Assembly: GCF_003437035.1 (NCBI RefSeq)
Contig: NZ_QSRL01000006.1
Coordinates: 43,933-107,932 of the forward strand
Direction: 5' to 3'
DNA length: 64,000 nucleotides
DNA from: Collinsella sp. TF08-11AT
Lineage (GTDB): Bacteria > Actinomycetota > Coriobacteriia > Coriobacteriales > Coriobacteriaceae
Every line of letters begins with the position of its first letter. Positions within the stretch are counted from its first letter, which is position 1. Shown here one piece after another: positions 1-6,527 of this stretch. The position numbers were made by a program, and so were the translations under genes. The notes beneath the pieces are model-generated. The model was not told where the DNA came from, did not search any database, and worked only from the letters and a program-made list of their open reading frames with translations.

Positions 1-199
1 CCAAAACCCTCACAAACAGGGTGCCGTAACGTTAAAGTTGAACTCTATGGTTTCTCAACAATTCACCATTCCCGCAGGTCAAGGCCAAAGCCTCAAGTTC
101 AACTTGACCCTTTAGAACCTTTAAGGTTCAAGTTGAGGTCGAAAGCAGTAGTAGAATACACCTCGACCAATAACCTACGATTGATTGCAGAGGGACTGG
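1..199. other. Upstream region of the first gene; palindromic motifs
   Basis: No gene is seen here. It holds three related palindromic words: AGTTGAACT at 37-45, the perfect 13-mer CAAGTTCAACTTG at 94-106, and GGTTCAAGTTGAGG at 125-138. TAGAAT at 152-157 could be a -10 box, but I found no convincing -35 at the right distance. The motif cluster could be an operator for the gene that starts at 200; this is inference. Confidence 0.35.
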
Positions 200-1333
200 A
201 TGCAGCATTCGAACCATCGCACCGCAGCGCTCATCGCGTCGAAGCCGGCTCGTATCATCACGAGCGCCGCGCTCGCCGTCGCGCTGACGGCCACGCCGAT
301 GCTCTCCCCCGTCGCGGCCTATGCCGCCTCGCAGGCAACGCAGGATCAGCTTTCCGCAGCCCAGCAGAAGATCGAAGCCGCCACGAGCGCCTACAACGAC
401 GCCCGCACCAAACTCGATGACCTGCAAAAGCAGATTGACTCCAATGAGGCAAGCATCGAGGAAATCGAGGCTAAACTTCCCGAGCAGCAGGCCAAGGCAA
501 GCTCCGCCATGCGCGATCTGTACAAGTATCAGAAAGGCACCAATCCCATCGTGAGCTTCCTGGTCAATGCGCAGAGCCTGGGTGAGTTCATCACGACCTG
601 CAAATACACCAACCAGATCACGAGCTCGAGCGTCGACGAGATCGAAGAGCTCAATAATATGCAAACCGAACTCGAGCAGAACAAGGCCGAGCTCCAGCAG
701 GCCAAGTCACAGCTTGAGGCAGAGCAGAAAAACGCCGAGGATGCGCTGGCGCAGGCCCAGCAGCTCCGCAGCGAGGCACAGGCAAAAGCCGAGCAGGAAA
801 ATGCCGCCGAGCTTGCCAAGCTTGAGGCCGATAAGGCCGCTGCCGCCGAGAAGCTCTCGGGCGAGGGCGTAAGCGGCGGCAATTCCAGCAGCCAGGCCAC
901 CAACACCAACACCACCATAGACACCACGGTGAACAACTCCAATACCGGTAGTTCCGATTACGATTCGTTCATTAATGAGTGGACGAGCCGCATCGACAAT
1001 TATCTCGCCGGCTCCCCCATGGCAGGCCAGGGCTATAACTTTGCCGTCGCCGCTTGGAATACCGGTGTCGACCCCCGTTGGTCCCCCGCCATCGCCTGCA
1101 TCGAGAGCACCAAGGGTGCTTATTGCGCCAATTCTTACAACGCCTGGGGCTGGAGTGCCCGTGGCGGCGGTTGGCGCAGCTTTGGCAGCTGGAGCGAGGG
1201 CATCTCCGCTCACGTTGCCTATCTGGGCGCCAACTACGGCTCCACCCTTACCCCGGCAGCGGCCAAAAAGTACTGCCCGCCCACGTGGCAGGACTGGTAC
1301 AACAAAGTCGCCGCTCAGATGAACCGCATCTAG
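200..1333 (+). CDS. Secreted coiled-coil protein with C-terminal lysozyme-like domain
   Basis: A 377-residue exported protein, probably a peptidoglycan hydrolase or its regulator. Residues 1 to about 42 form a signal peptide (SAALAVALTATPMLSPVAA core, cleavage near AYA-A). Residues 45-215 are a Glu/Gln/Ala-rich coiled coil of the PcsB/CwlO N-terminal type. A Ser/Asn/Thr linker follows, then a domain from about 265 to the end that looks like a glucosaminidase/lysozyme-like fold, with a candidate catalytic Glu in ACIESTKG. The ATG at 200 is preferred over the TTG at 185 because AGAGGG lies 5 bases before it. A strong terminator follows, so it is probably monocistronic. The exact enzyme activity is not certain. 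Confidence 0.8.
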   Translation: MQHSNHRTAALIASKPARIITSAALAVALTATPMLSPVAAYAASQATQDQLSAAQQKIEAATSAYNDARTKLDDLQKQIDSNEASIEEIEAKLPEQQAKASSAMRDLYKYQKGTNPIVSFLVNAQSLGEFITTCKYTNQITSSSVDEIEELNNMQTELEQNKAELQQAKSQLEAEQKNAEDALAQAQQLRSEAQAKAEQENAAELAKLEADKAAAAEKLSGEGVSGGNSSSQATNTNTTIDTTVNNSNTGSSDYDSFINEWTSRIDNYLAGSPMAGQGYNFAVAAWNTGVDPRWSPAIACIESTKGAYCANSYNAWGWSARGGGWRSFGSWSEGISAHVAYLGANYGSTLTPAAAKKYCPPTWQDWYNKVAAQMNRI

Positions 1334-1343
1334 GTGCAACTGC

Positions 1344-1371
1344 AAAGGGCCCCAATGGGGCCCTTTCTTTT
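1344..1371 (+). terminator. Intrinsic terminator
   Basis: GGGCCCC-AAT-GGGGCCC stem followed by TTTCTTTT, ten bases after the stop codon of the secreted coiled-coil gene. Confidence 0.85.
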
Positions 1372-2749
1372 AGGTAGCGGAGGTATCGACGACGCCGGTC
1401 GCATTGGCAACCGCGACTATGACGATCATGCATAGGAGCAGCACACCCAATGCCTTGAGCCAGAGTTTCGCGAGTTTCTTGCCGCGATAGCTGTCGAGCA
1501 GTACGAATCGCCGACGAAGACGGCGCTTATCGAGCAGCGCAAAATGCATAAGCACCATAAGGCCATCGACAAAGAAAAAATACTCGATTATGAGAAGCCA
1601 CGTCGGGTAGCCTTGGTTTGCTCCCGTGGGGTGAAAGACGGCAAAGTGACTTCCGGCAAAGAACACAAGTAGCGAGAAGCAGACAAGCGTATTCCAAATG
1701 CGCCCCAGAGACTCCGGAACGCGAGAGAGCAGACCGCATGCAGCGGAGGCGGCAGGCCTAGGAAGCCCTGCGGGGTTCTGGAGCCCTTGGGGCGTCAACA
1801 CCGTCTCCGAGGCCGGAGTACGGACAGGCGCAGGCGCAGGAGGCCGCACGGGGCGACTCAGATCGTATGCCGCGCGCGTAGCCCGTCCCAACGCTTCCGC
1901 ACTCGCAAAACGCTTAGCCGGGTCGAGCGCCATCGACATGCAGATGACATCGGCAAGTGGAGTGGGAATGCCACGCGCCTCGCATTGCTCGCGCATGTCG
2001 AGCCCTGGTTTAGGGTCGATTCCCGTCAAGCAGAAGAACAACAGGGCGCCAAGTGCGTAGACGTCGCTGCGCACACTCGTCTGCCCAAACCCATACTGCT
2101 CGGGCGGCGCATAGGGTCGCGTGCCAAACTTGACGGTGTCGGCATCGGCGCCATCGCGCCATACGCGCGCGATCCCCAAGTCGATAATCACCAGCGATGA
2201 AAACGTCAGGCCCTCATCGAGCGTACGGCTCGCACCTGTCACGATGATATTCGATGGCTTGAGGTCGCGATGGATCACCGGCGCCGACGTCTCCCCCGCC
2301 ATTGCAAAACCGGCATGGAGCTCGCCCACGGCGTCGCAAAGGGCAGGATACAATTCACATGCATAATCGGGGGTGGCTCCCAGACGGTCCACCAGCACCC
2401 CGAGCGTCTCTCCTTCGATATATTCCATAACCACGTTAAGCTCGTCGCCCACACGACGGCAATCGACGATTCTGGGCAGGTGCTCAAAACGCCTGCCCGC
2501 CCGTTGAGCGGCAAACAGACGCTCGTATGCCCCGCCGATTTGAGCCGAAGCATCGATGCGTTTACGGACAAAGGGGCCGAGCGAACCACCGCCGGTTCCT
2601 TCAAAGTACACGAGCTCAGTTGTTTCAACGGACGAGCGCTTAAGTACACGCTCCACGCGATAGCTGTCGTCGCGATCGAGCGACGCCAGGTGCTCGGCAA
2701 GCGCTGCGGTCAGCTCGTCATCGGGATATGTTGGGGTCTGAGTATCCAT
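1370..2749 (-). CDS. Membrane-anchored Ser/Thr protein kinase
   Basis: Hanks-type kinase, about 459 residues. The catalytic loop HRDLKPSN is near residue 160, the metal-binding Asp is in IIDLGIAR (DLG in place of DFG), and the activation-segment end reads APPEQYG. After the roughly 280-residue kinase domain comes a Pro-rich linker and three hydrophobic segments near the C-terminus, so it should sit in the membrane with the kinase in the cytoplasm. There are no PASTA repeats. The start is uncertain: a GTG at 2779 and ATGs at 2761 and 2749 are in frame, none with an ideal ribosome-binding site. It lies 98 bases downstream of a small HTH-like gene on the same strand, probably co-transcribed. Its substrate cannot be told from the sequence. 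Confidence 0.85.
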   Translation of the reverse strand: MDTQTPTYPDDELTAALAEHLASLDRDDSYRVERVLKRSSVETTELVYFEGTGGGSLGPFVRKRIDASAQIGGAYERLFAAQRAGRRFEHLPRIVDCRRVGDELNVVMEYIEGETLGVLVDRLGATPDYACELYPALCDAVGELHAGFAMAGETSAPVIHRDLKPSNIIVTGASRTLDEGLTFSSLVIIDLGIARVWRDGADADTVKFGTRPYAPPEQYGFGQTSVRSDVYALGALLFFCLTGIDPKPGLDMREQCEARGIPTPLADVICMSMALDPAKRFASAEALGRATRAAYDLSRPVRPPAPAPVRTPASETVLTPQGLQNPAGLPRPAASAACGLLSRVPESLGRIWNTLVCFSLLVFFAGSHFAVFHPTGANQGYPTWLLIIEYFFFVDGLMVLMHFALLDKRRLRRRFVLLDSYRGKKLAKLWLKALGVLLLCMIVIVAVANATGVVDTSAT

Positions 2750-2847
2750 AGCCTCCATCATAGCGCAGGGCGCAGACACCCCATGGCATCCGCGCCCCGT
2801 TCGTTTGCATCGTTGTTCGGCAGCTCCGCCGGCTCAGATATCAGCCG

Positions 2848-3270
2848 CTAACTCACCGTCTCCTCGCCAAAGCGATACAGCTCCTCGTTGACCTTTTGGA
2901 GGCTACACCCGCGATCGATGCAAAAGATGATAATCGCATCACGGCGATCCTTACAGTTAAGGACGCTTACCCCGGCAGCCGTCAGCGCACGGTTGGTCTC
3001 TTTGAGCGTCAGCGCCATCGCAAAGGCAATCTGCAGCACCTTATTGCGACTCGGGTGACGCGCACCAGTAAAGATCTGATAGCCAAAGGTCTCATTGAGA
3101 TCGGCCATACGAACCACGCGCGAACGCTCCAAGCCCTTTTCCTGCAGCAGCTGCTTCAGATAGTCCGAAAGCGACGGGGCGGCAAAGTCGTGCTCCCTGA
3201 TATAGCCATCGATGTTCGGCGCATCGAGAAGCTCGTTGAGCAACTCCTCGGTCAGCTTTTTATCGGGCAT
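2848..3270 (-). CDS. Small HTH-like protein upstream of the kinase
   Basis: 140 residues, soluble. The middle (about residues 33-100) reads like an XRE-type helix-turn-helix: a helical segment, then LNETFGYQIFTGARHPSRN, then a Leu/Ala-rich helix. The C-terminal 40 residues (DRRDAIIIFCIDRG onward) are conserved-looking but unknown to me. The ATG is preceded by GGGAGGTG at 7 bases. Its position directly upstream of a Ser/Thr kinase suggests it is the kinase's partner, either a regulator of the operon or a phosphorylation target. The HTH assignment is from pattern only. Confidence 0.7.
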   Translation of the reverse strand: MPDKKLTEELLNELLDAPNIDGYIREHDFAAPSLSDYLKQLLQEKGLERSRVVRMADLNETFGYQIFTGARHPSRNKVLQIAFAMALTLKETNRALTAAGVSVLNCKDRRDAIIIFCIDRGCSLQKVNEELYRFGEETVS

Positions 3271-3302
3271 ACGACTTCACCTCCCCCAGTGCATGCAACA
3301 TG

Positions 3303-3746
3303 CTAGAAACCGCTTACGTCCGAACGCTCCCAGCTAGCAACCTGGTCGGGAGACACCGTACCCAGCGCCTCGAACTTCCAGGAGCCGCCCGCCTTCAGAT
3401 GATTGGTGTTTGCAAGAGCCGTTCCAACCTGGTTGCCATCGGCATCATACAGAACATACTCAATCTGAATGTAGCTCTTTTCCTTGTCCGTGTTATTGGT
3501 CAGCGTGCCCGTGATCTTATAGGTAAACTGATTGGAAGTGTCTTCAGCCTCGTCAGCAATGGTATACGGTTCTTGCGGTTCTTTTTGCTCCTCAGCCTGC
3601 TGTGTCATCTCGGCAGGTTTTGCCGAATCGCTCGCAGACGAATCGGTTGAGTTGCCGCCCATAGAGCCCACGGCACCGACGATAACCAGCACCACGATGA
3701 TGCCTAGGACAATCTTGCCGATCGGCTTCTTTCCCTCTTTTGCCAT
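3303..3746 (-). CDS. FxLYD-domain membrane protein
   Basis: 147 residues. A short basic N-terminus leads into one membrane segment (about 10-30, IVLGIIVVLVIVGAVGSMGG), then a Ser/Glu-rich linker, then an FxLYD-type extracellular beta domain (about 63-147) with the typical N-N-T-D repeat start and the YVLYDADGNQVG motif. Such domains occur in exported proteins of Gram-positive bacteria; their role is unknown. The ribosome-binding site AGGAAGG at 3753-3759 is buried in a perfect hairpin (see 3752-3805). Confidence 0.75.
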   Translation of the reverse strand: MAKEGKKPIGKIVLGIIVVLVIVGAVGSMGGNSTDSSASDSAKPAEMTQQAEEQKEPQEPYTIADEAEDTSNQFTYKITGTLTNNTDKEKSYIQIEYVLYDADGNQVGTALANTNHLKAGGSWKFEALGTVSPDQVASWERSDVSGF

Positions 3747-3751
3747 TATTC

Positions 3752-3805
3752 ATCCTTCCTACGATCCGGCTACCGTGCCGGCACACAGCACATCGTAGGA
3801 AGGAT
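3752..3805 (-). promoter_or_regulatory. Hairpin sequestering the ribosome-binding site of the FxLYD gene
   Basis: A perfect 14-bp inverted repeat, ATCCTTCCTACGAT / ATCGTAGGAAGGAT (3752-3765 with 3792-3805), encloses a smaller GCCGG/CCGGC hairpin. In the minus-strand mRNA the arm nearest the start codon contains the ribosome-binding site AGGAAGG, so the stem would block translation. Function as an RNA thermometer or protein-binding switch is inference. Confidence 0.6.
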
Positions 3806-3909
3806 TGAACTTGAATTCATTAGCTGAGAGCTAAGGTTGCGGTAAACGGCCAATGCAGTTGTCCAAGCGCCGAGCAAACGCACTTTGCGCGACCGTCTGC
3901 CAGTGGTGA

Positions 3910-4233
3910 TCAACCCACCGTGACGGATTCCCCGGTAAAGGCACTGATCATCAACAGGACAAAGAAAACAAGGTAGCTGACACTCAGCAGGTACGCAATG
4001 ATTAGAAAGATGACCCAGCCGACATTGGTTTTACCGTCGGCACGGCGTCGCTCGCGATTGCGGCAGAGCCAAATCGTCACGCCGATGGCAGTGATAAACA
4101 GTACGAGTGCCGCCGCAGCCAGCCCAGCAAGCGCAAACATCACGCCAATGCTCACAGCAATAACCGGGAGCAGCAGCAAGCCGCACCCACACCCACCAGG
4201 ACTATACACGGCAGACTGTCGGCGTCGCTTCAT
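3910..4233 (-). CDS. Small membrane protein of unknown function
   Basis: About 107 residues, with a basic N-terminus (MKRRRQ), a Gly/Cys patch (GGCGCG) and three hydrophobic segments (about residues 17-40, 42-58 and 72-103), the second and third separated by a basic loop (CRNRERRRADGK). I do not recognise the family. A GTG at 4263 overlapping the higA stop is also in frame, but the ATG at 4233 has a G-rich ribosome-binding site in front. It may be co-transcribed with higBA. Confidence 0.55.
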   Translation of the reverse strand: MKRRRQSAVYSPGGCGCGLLLLPVIAVSIGVMFALAGLAAAALVLFITAIGVTIWLCRNRERRRADGKTNVGWVIFLIIAYLLSVSYLVFFVLLMISAFTGESVTVG

Positions 4234-4262
4234 CGCCGCGCCACCCCCATCATCTCTGAGCA

Positions 4263-4604
4263 CTACAGTGCGATGGCCTGCTGAACAGGAACGATCTTAT
4301 CGAGTTCCGGTTCGATCCGCCTTTTCTCGGCCTCAAGGTCAAACGCCATCTGAGCGCGCAGCCAATAACCATCCGTCAGGCCAAAATAACGGCAAAGACG
4401 GAGGTCGGTGTCGGCCGTCACGCGACGTTTTCCCAAGACAATCTGCCCGATACGCTGAGCCGGAATCCCGGTCTCTTTCGCAAGGCGATATTGAGAAATG
4501 CCCATGGGAACAAGAAACTCCTCTTTGAGAAGCTCACCAGGAGTCACTGGCGACAGCAAATCGGCCGAGGTCTCATCACTTGTGATAATCGACGATTTCG
4601 ACAT
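4263..4604 (-). CDS. higA: HigA-family antitoxin
   Basis: 113 residues. An XRE-type HTH (about residues 20-75) carries the HigA signature TPGELLKEEFLVPMGISQYR and IPAQRIGQIVLGKRRVT, followed by TDLRLCRYFGLTDGYWLRAQ. It binds and neutralises the toxin encoded just upstream and represses the shared promoter in known HigBA systems. The ATG at 4604 is chosen because it overlaps the 3' end of higB by 29 bases, as usual for toxin-first higBA pairs; a longer upstream reading frame is open but lies inside higB. Confidence 0.88.
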   Translation of the reverse strand: MSKSSIITSDETSADLLSPVTPGELLKEEFLVPMGISQYRLAKETGIPAQRIGQIVLGKRRVTADTDLRLCRYFGLTDGYWLRAQMAFDLEAEKRRIEPELDKIVPVQQAIAL

Positions 4605-4857
4605 TCCAAGCCATCTCCTGTCTCCACTCAAAACAGACCCGATAGCGCTCGTTAACACGGATGCTATATTGCCCGGCACGATCGCCCTTCAAAGCTTCCA
4701 GGCGGTTGCCCGGTGGAACGCGAAGATCATCAAGCGAAGCACAAACCTGCAGTTGGCGAATCTTCCTCAACGCAACACGCTCAAAGGGCACGAACTTCCT
4801 GACCCGCACACCCATGGCAAAGCGTTCGGTATCCTCATCTTTATACGATGCAATCAT
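4576..4857 (-). CDS. higB: HigB/RelE-superfamily mRNA interferase toxin
   Basis: 93 residues, the normal size for HigB. The core reads ALRKIRQLQVCASLDDLRVP, PGNRLEALKGDRAGQYSIRV and NERYRVCFEW, typical of the YoeB/HigB (plasmid maintenance toxin) family, which cleaves mRNA on the ribosome. The toxin gene comes first, followed by the overlapping higA. The promoter side carries short inverted repeats (see 4869-4889). It looks intact. Confidence 0.88.
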   Translation of the reverse strand: MIASYKDEDTERFAMGVRVRKFVPFERVALRKIRQLQVCASLDDLRVPPGNRLEALKGDRAGQYSIRVNERYRVCFEWRQEMAWNVEIVDYHK

Positions 4858-4868
4858 AGTATCGCCTT

Positions 4869-4889
4869 ACGTTAGTAACGTCAAACGTT
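4869..4889 (-). promoter_or_regulatory. Probable HigA operator
   Basis: ACGTTAGTAACGT (4869-4881) and AACGTCAAACGTT (4877-4889) are two overlapping 5-bp-arm inverted repeats just upstream of higB. A TATAAT-containing stretch (GATATAATAG on the minus strand, about 4908-4917) is a possible -10 box. Autoregulation by HigA is the known pattern for the family. Confidence 0.5.
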
Positions 4890-4959
4890 TCTATAGACTT
4901 ACATCTCTATTATATCGTACGTTTGTTCGTATTTTCTAGAACAAATAGTCCTTCACGCC

Positions 4960-6147
4960 TTAGTCAAGCAAAAGCAGTCGTTTGTAGACATCGAGACCTT
5001 TGAGCAGGATTTCCTCGTCAAAGAGCATGGTATCGGTATGCAGAGCGCTCGTGGCATAGGCGGGGCAGCCATCCGAATCGCTCGGGTTTTCTTGACCCTC
5101 CGGCACGCCCGTGCCCAGCAAGAAGAACACGCCCGGCAGATGACGCTGATAGAACGCGAAATCCTCGGCGATTAGCAGCGGCTCGTCCACAAGTTGCAGC
5201 TCGGACAAGGCAGGCGCAATGTGGGCGAACAGCTCGGGGTCGTTATCGACCGGCGGATAGCCCTCGGCAAAGTCGAGGTCGTACGTGCAGCCTGTTGCGG
5301 CGCAGGCCTCGTCCAACACGCGGCGCACGCCCTCGCGCGCACGGTCGAACATACCGTCCGTAAACACGCGCAGGCTGCCCGCGACATGGGCCTCCCCCGC
5401 CACCGCATTGCAGACGGTGCCAGCCTGCAGCAGGCCGAACTTACCAATGCAGGGCTCGTCGGTACCCAACTCGTCCATGAGCGCGCGCTCGGAAACCAAG
5501 AACTTGGCCGCTGCCAGCGCGGCATCATGCGATTCCTCGACCGGAACACCGTAGGTCTTGGCGATATGGATGCTCGCGCCATGGATATGAATGTGCGTCT
5601 CGCTTGAGCGCGCCAGCAGCGGACCGGAACAGCTCGCCAACGTTTTCGCAGGCAGGTCGGGCCATACGTGGAAGCCAAAGATGCGATCCGCCCCGTAGCG
5701 CTCGAATACGCCGCTCTCACACACCGTCTTGGCGCCACCGGTCGTTTCCTCGGCCGGCTGAAACACAAAGAGCACGTTGCGCTTGATGGCGCCCGGCTGC
5801 TCACGAATCGTGCGGTCGACAAAAGTCGCCGCCGCGAGCGCCATGGCCATGTGACCGTCGTGACCGCACGCATGCATCCTACCGGGATGGGTCGAGGCAA
5901 AGGCCGCGCCCGTTGCCTCCGCGATGGGCAGGGCGTCCATGTCGGCGCGAATCGCCGTGGCATGCGCGGCGCCCGTGCCGGCATCGAAGAAAGCGCAGAC
6001 GCAGCTGGGGCACGGATGGGTCACCTCGCAGGCGAGCGGGGCGAGCACGCCCTCGATATAGGCGATGGTTTGCGGAAGATCGAAGTCGAGCTCCGGAATG
6101 CGATGGAGATCGCGGCGATAGCGACGGAGTTCTTGGAGCTCGGTCAT
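4960..6147 (-). CDS. M20D-family amidohydrolase; candidate N-acetyl-diaminopimelate deacetylase
   Basis: 395 residues, the usual M20D length. It shows the metal ligands HACGHDGH, the RADMDALPI segment, the catalytic QPAEET motif and the small dimerisation domain in the middle. Family members remove acyl groups from amino acids (hippurate, indole-acetyl amino acids, N-acetyl-LL-diaminopimelate). It is divergent from the lysA-dapA-dapB-dapH operon, and that operon encodes DapH, whose product must later be deacetylated; this makes the DapE-alternative YkuR-type role attractive but unproven. The ATG at 6147 follows AAAGGA; an upstream in-frame ATG overlaps that site. Confidence 0.75.
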   Translation of the reverse strand: MTELQELRRYRRDLHRIPELDFDLPQTIAYIEGVLAPLACEVTHPCPSCVCAFFDAGTGAAHATAIRADMDALPIAEATGAAFASTHPGRMHACGHDGHMAMALAAATFVDRTIREQPGAIKRNVLFVFQPAEETTGGAKTVCESGVFERYGADRIFGFHVWPDLPAKTLASCSGPLLARSSETHIHIHGASIHIAKTYGVPVEESHDAALAAAKFLVSERALMDELGTDEPCIGKFGLLQAGTVCNAVAGEAHVAGSLRVFTDGMFDRAREGVRRVLDEACAATGCTYDLDFAEGYPPVDNDPELFAHIAPALSELQLVDEPLLIAEDFAFYQRHLPGVFFLLGTGVPEGQENPSDSDGCPAYATSALHTDTMLFDEEILLKGLDVYKRLLLLD

Positions 6148-6259
6148 AAAGGTTCCTTTCATAGGTGCGCGCCAGTTACCGTCTTATTGTGCCGCAAGAT
6201 TGCCGCACCCTTGTTTCTAGCATATCCCTGCATTTTTTAAACGTTATATACGAATACTC

Positions 6260-6288
6260 TTGTTTGGTAAAGTGCAACGTGGTAGGGT
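6260..6288 (+). promoter_or_regulatory. Possible promoter of the lysine operon
   Basis: TTGTTT (6260-6265), 17 bases, TAGGGT (6283-6288). This would start RNA at about 6295, right at the riboswitch. The boxes are weak matches. Confidence 0.4.
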
Positions 6289-6299
6289 CGTTACCACTT

Positions 6300-6456
6300 G
6301 ATAGAGGCGCGGGCACGATGAGCCGCGGGCGAGTCGGCAGACTTTGACCCCGCGGGGAGGTGAAACCCGCCGAACTGGGTTTTTCGGGCACGAACAACCT
6401 GGTGGGCCTGCGGGAAACACCCGCAGGACTGTCTGCAGCAATGCGGGAGCGCTATC
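6300..6456 (+). ncRNA. Lysine riboswitch (L box)
   Basis: The leader carries the conserved L-box core in order: GATAGAGGCGCG at the 5' side of P1, GGGGAGGTGAAACCCGCCGAA, an ACTGGG...CCTGGT pairing region, GGGAAACACCC, the invariant GGACTGTC, and GGGAGCGCTATC closing P1 with GATAG (6300-6304 with 6452-6456). It senses lysine and should lower expression of lysA-dapA-dapB-dapH. ATAGCG at 6509-6514, next to the GAGG ribosome-binding site, can pair with either CGCTAT at 6450-6455 (the P1 strand) or CGCTAT at 6472-6477, so control is probably at translation. Confidence 0.93.
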
Positions 6457-6527
6457 CGGACATTGGGTCCACGCTATGCGGATTCGATGCGCAGATGGCG
6501 CCGTCTGGATAGCGAGGTTTACGGGAC

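Noticed and set aside
5172..5984. Alternative frame of 270 codons within the M20D gene
   Set aside because: Arg/Pro/Ser-rich shadow of a high-G+C gene; the M20D motifs are in the other frame.
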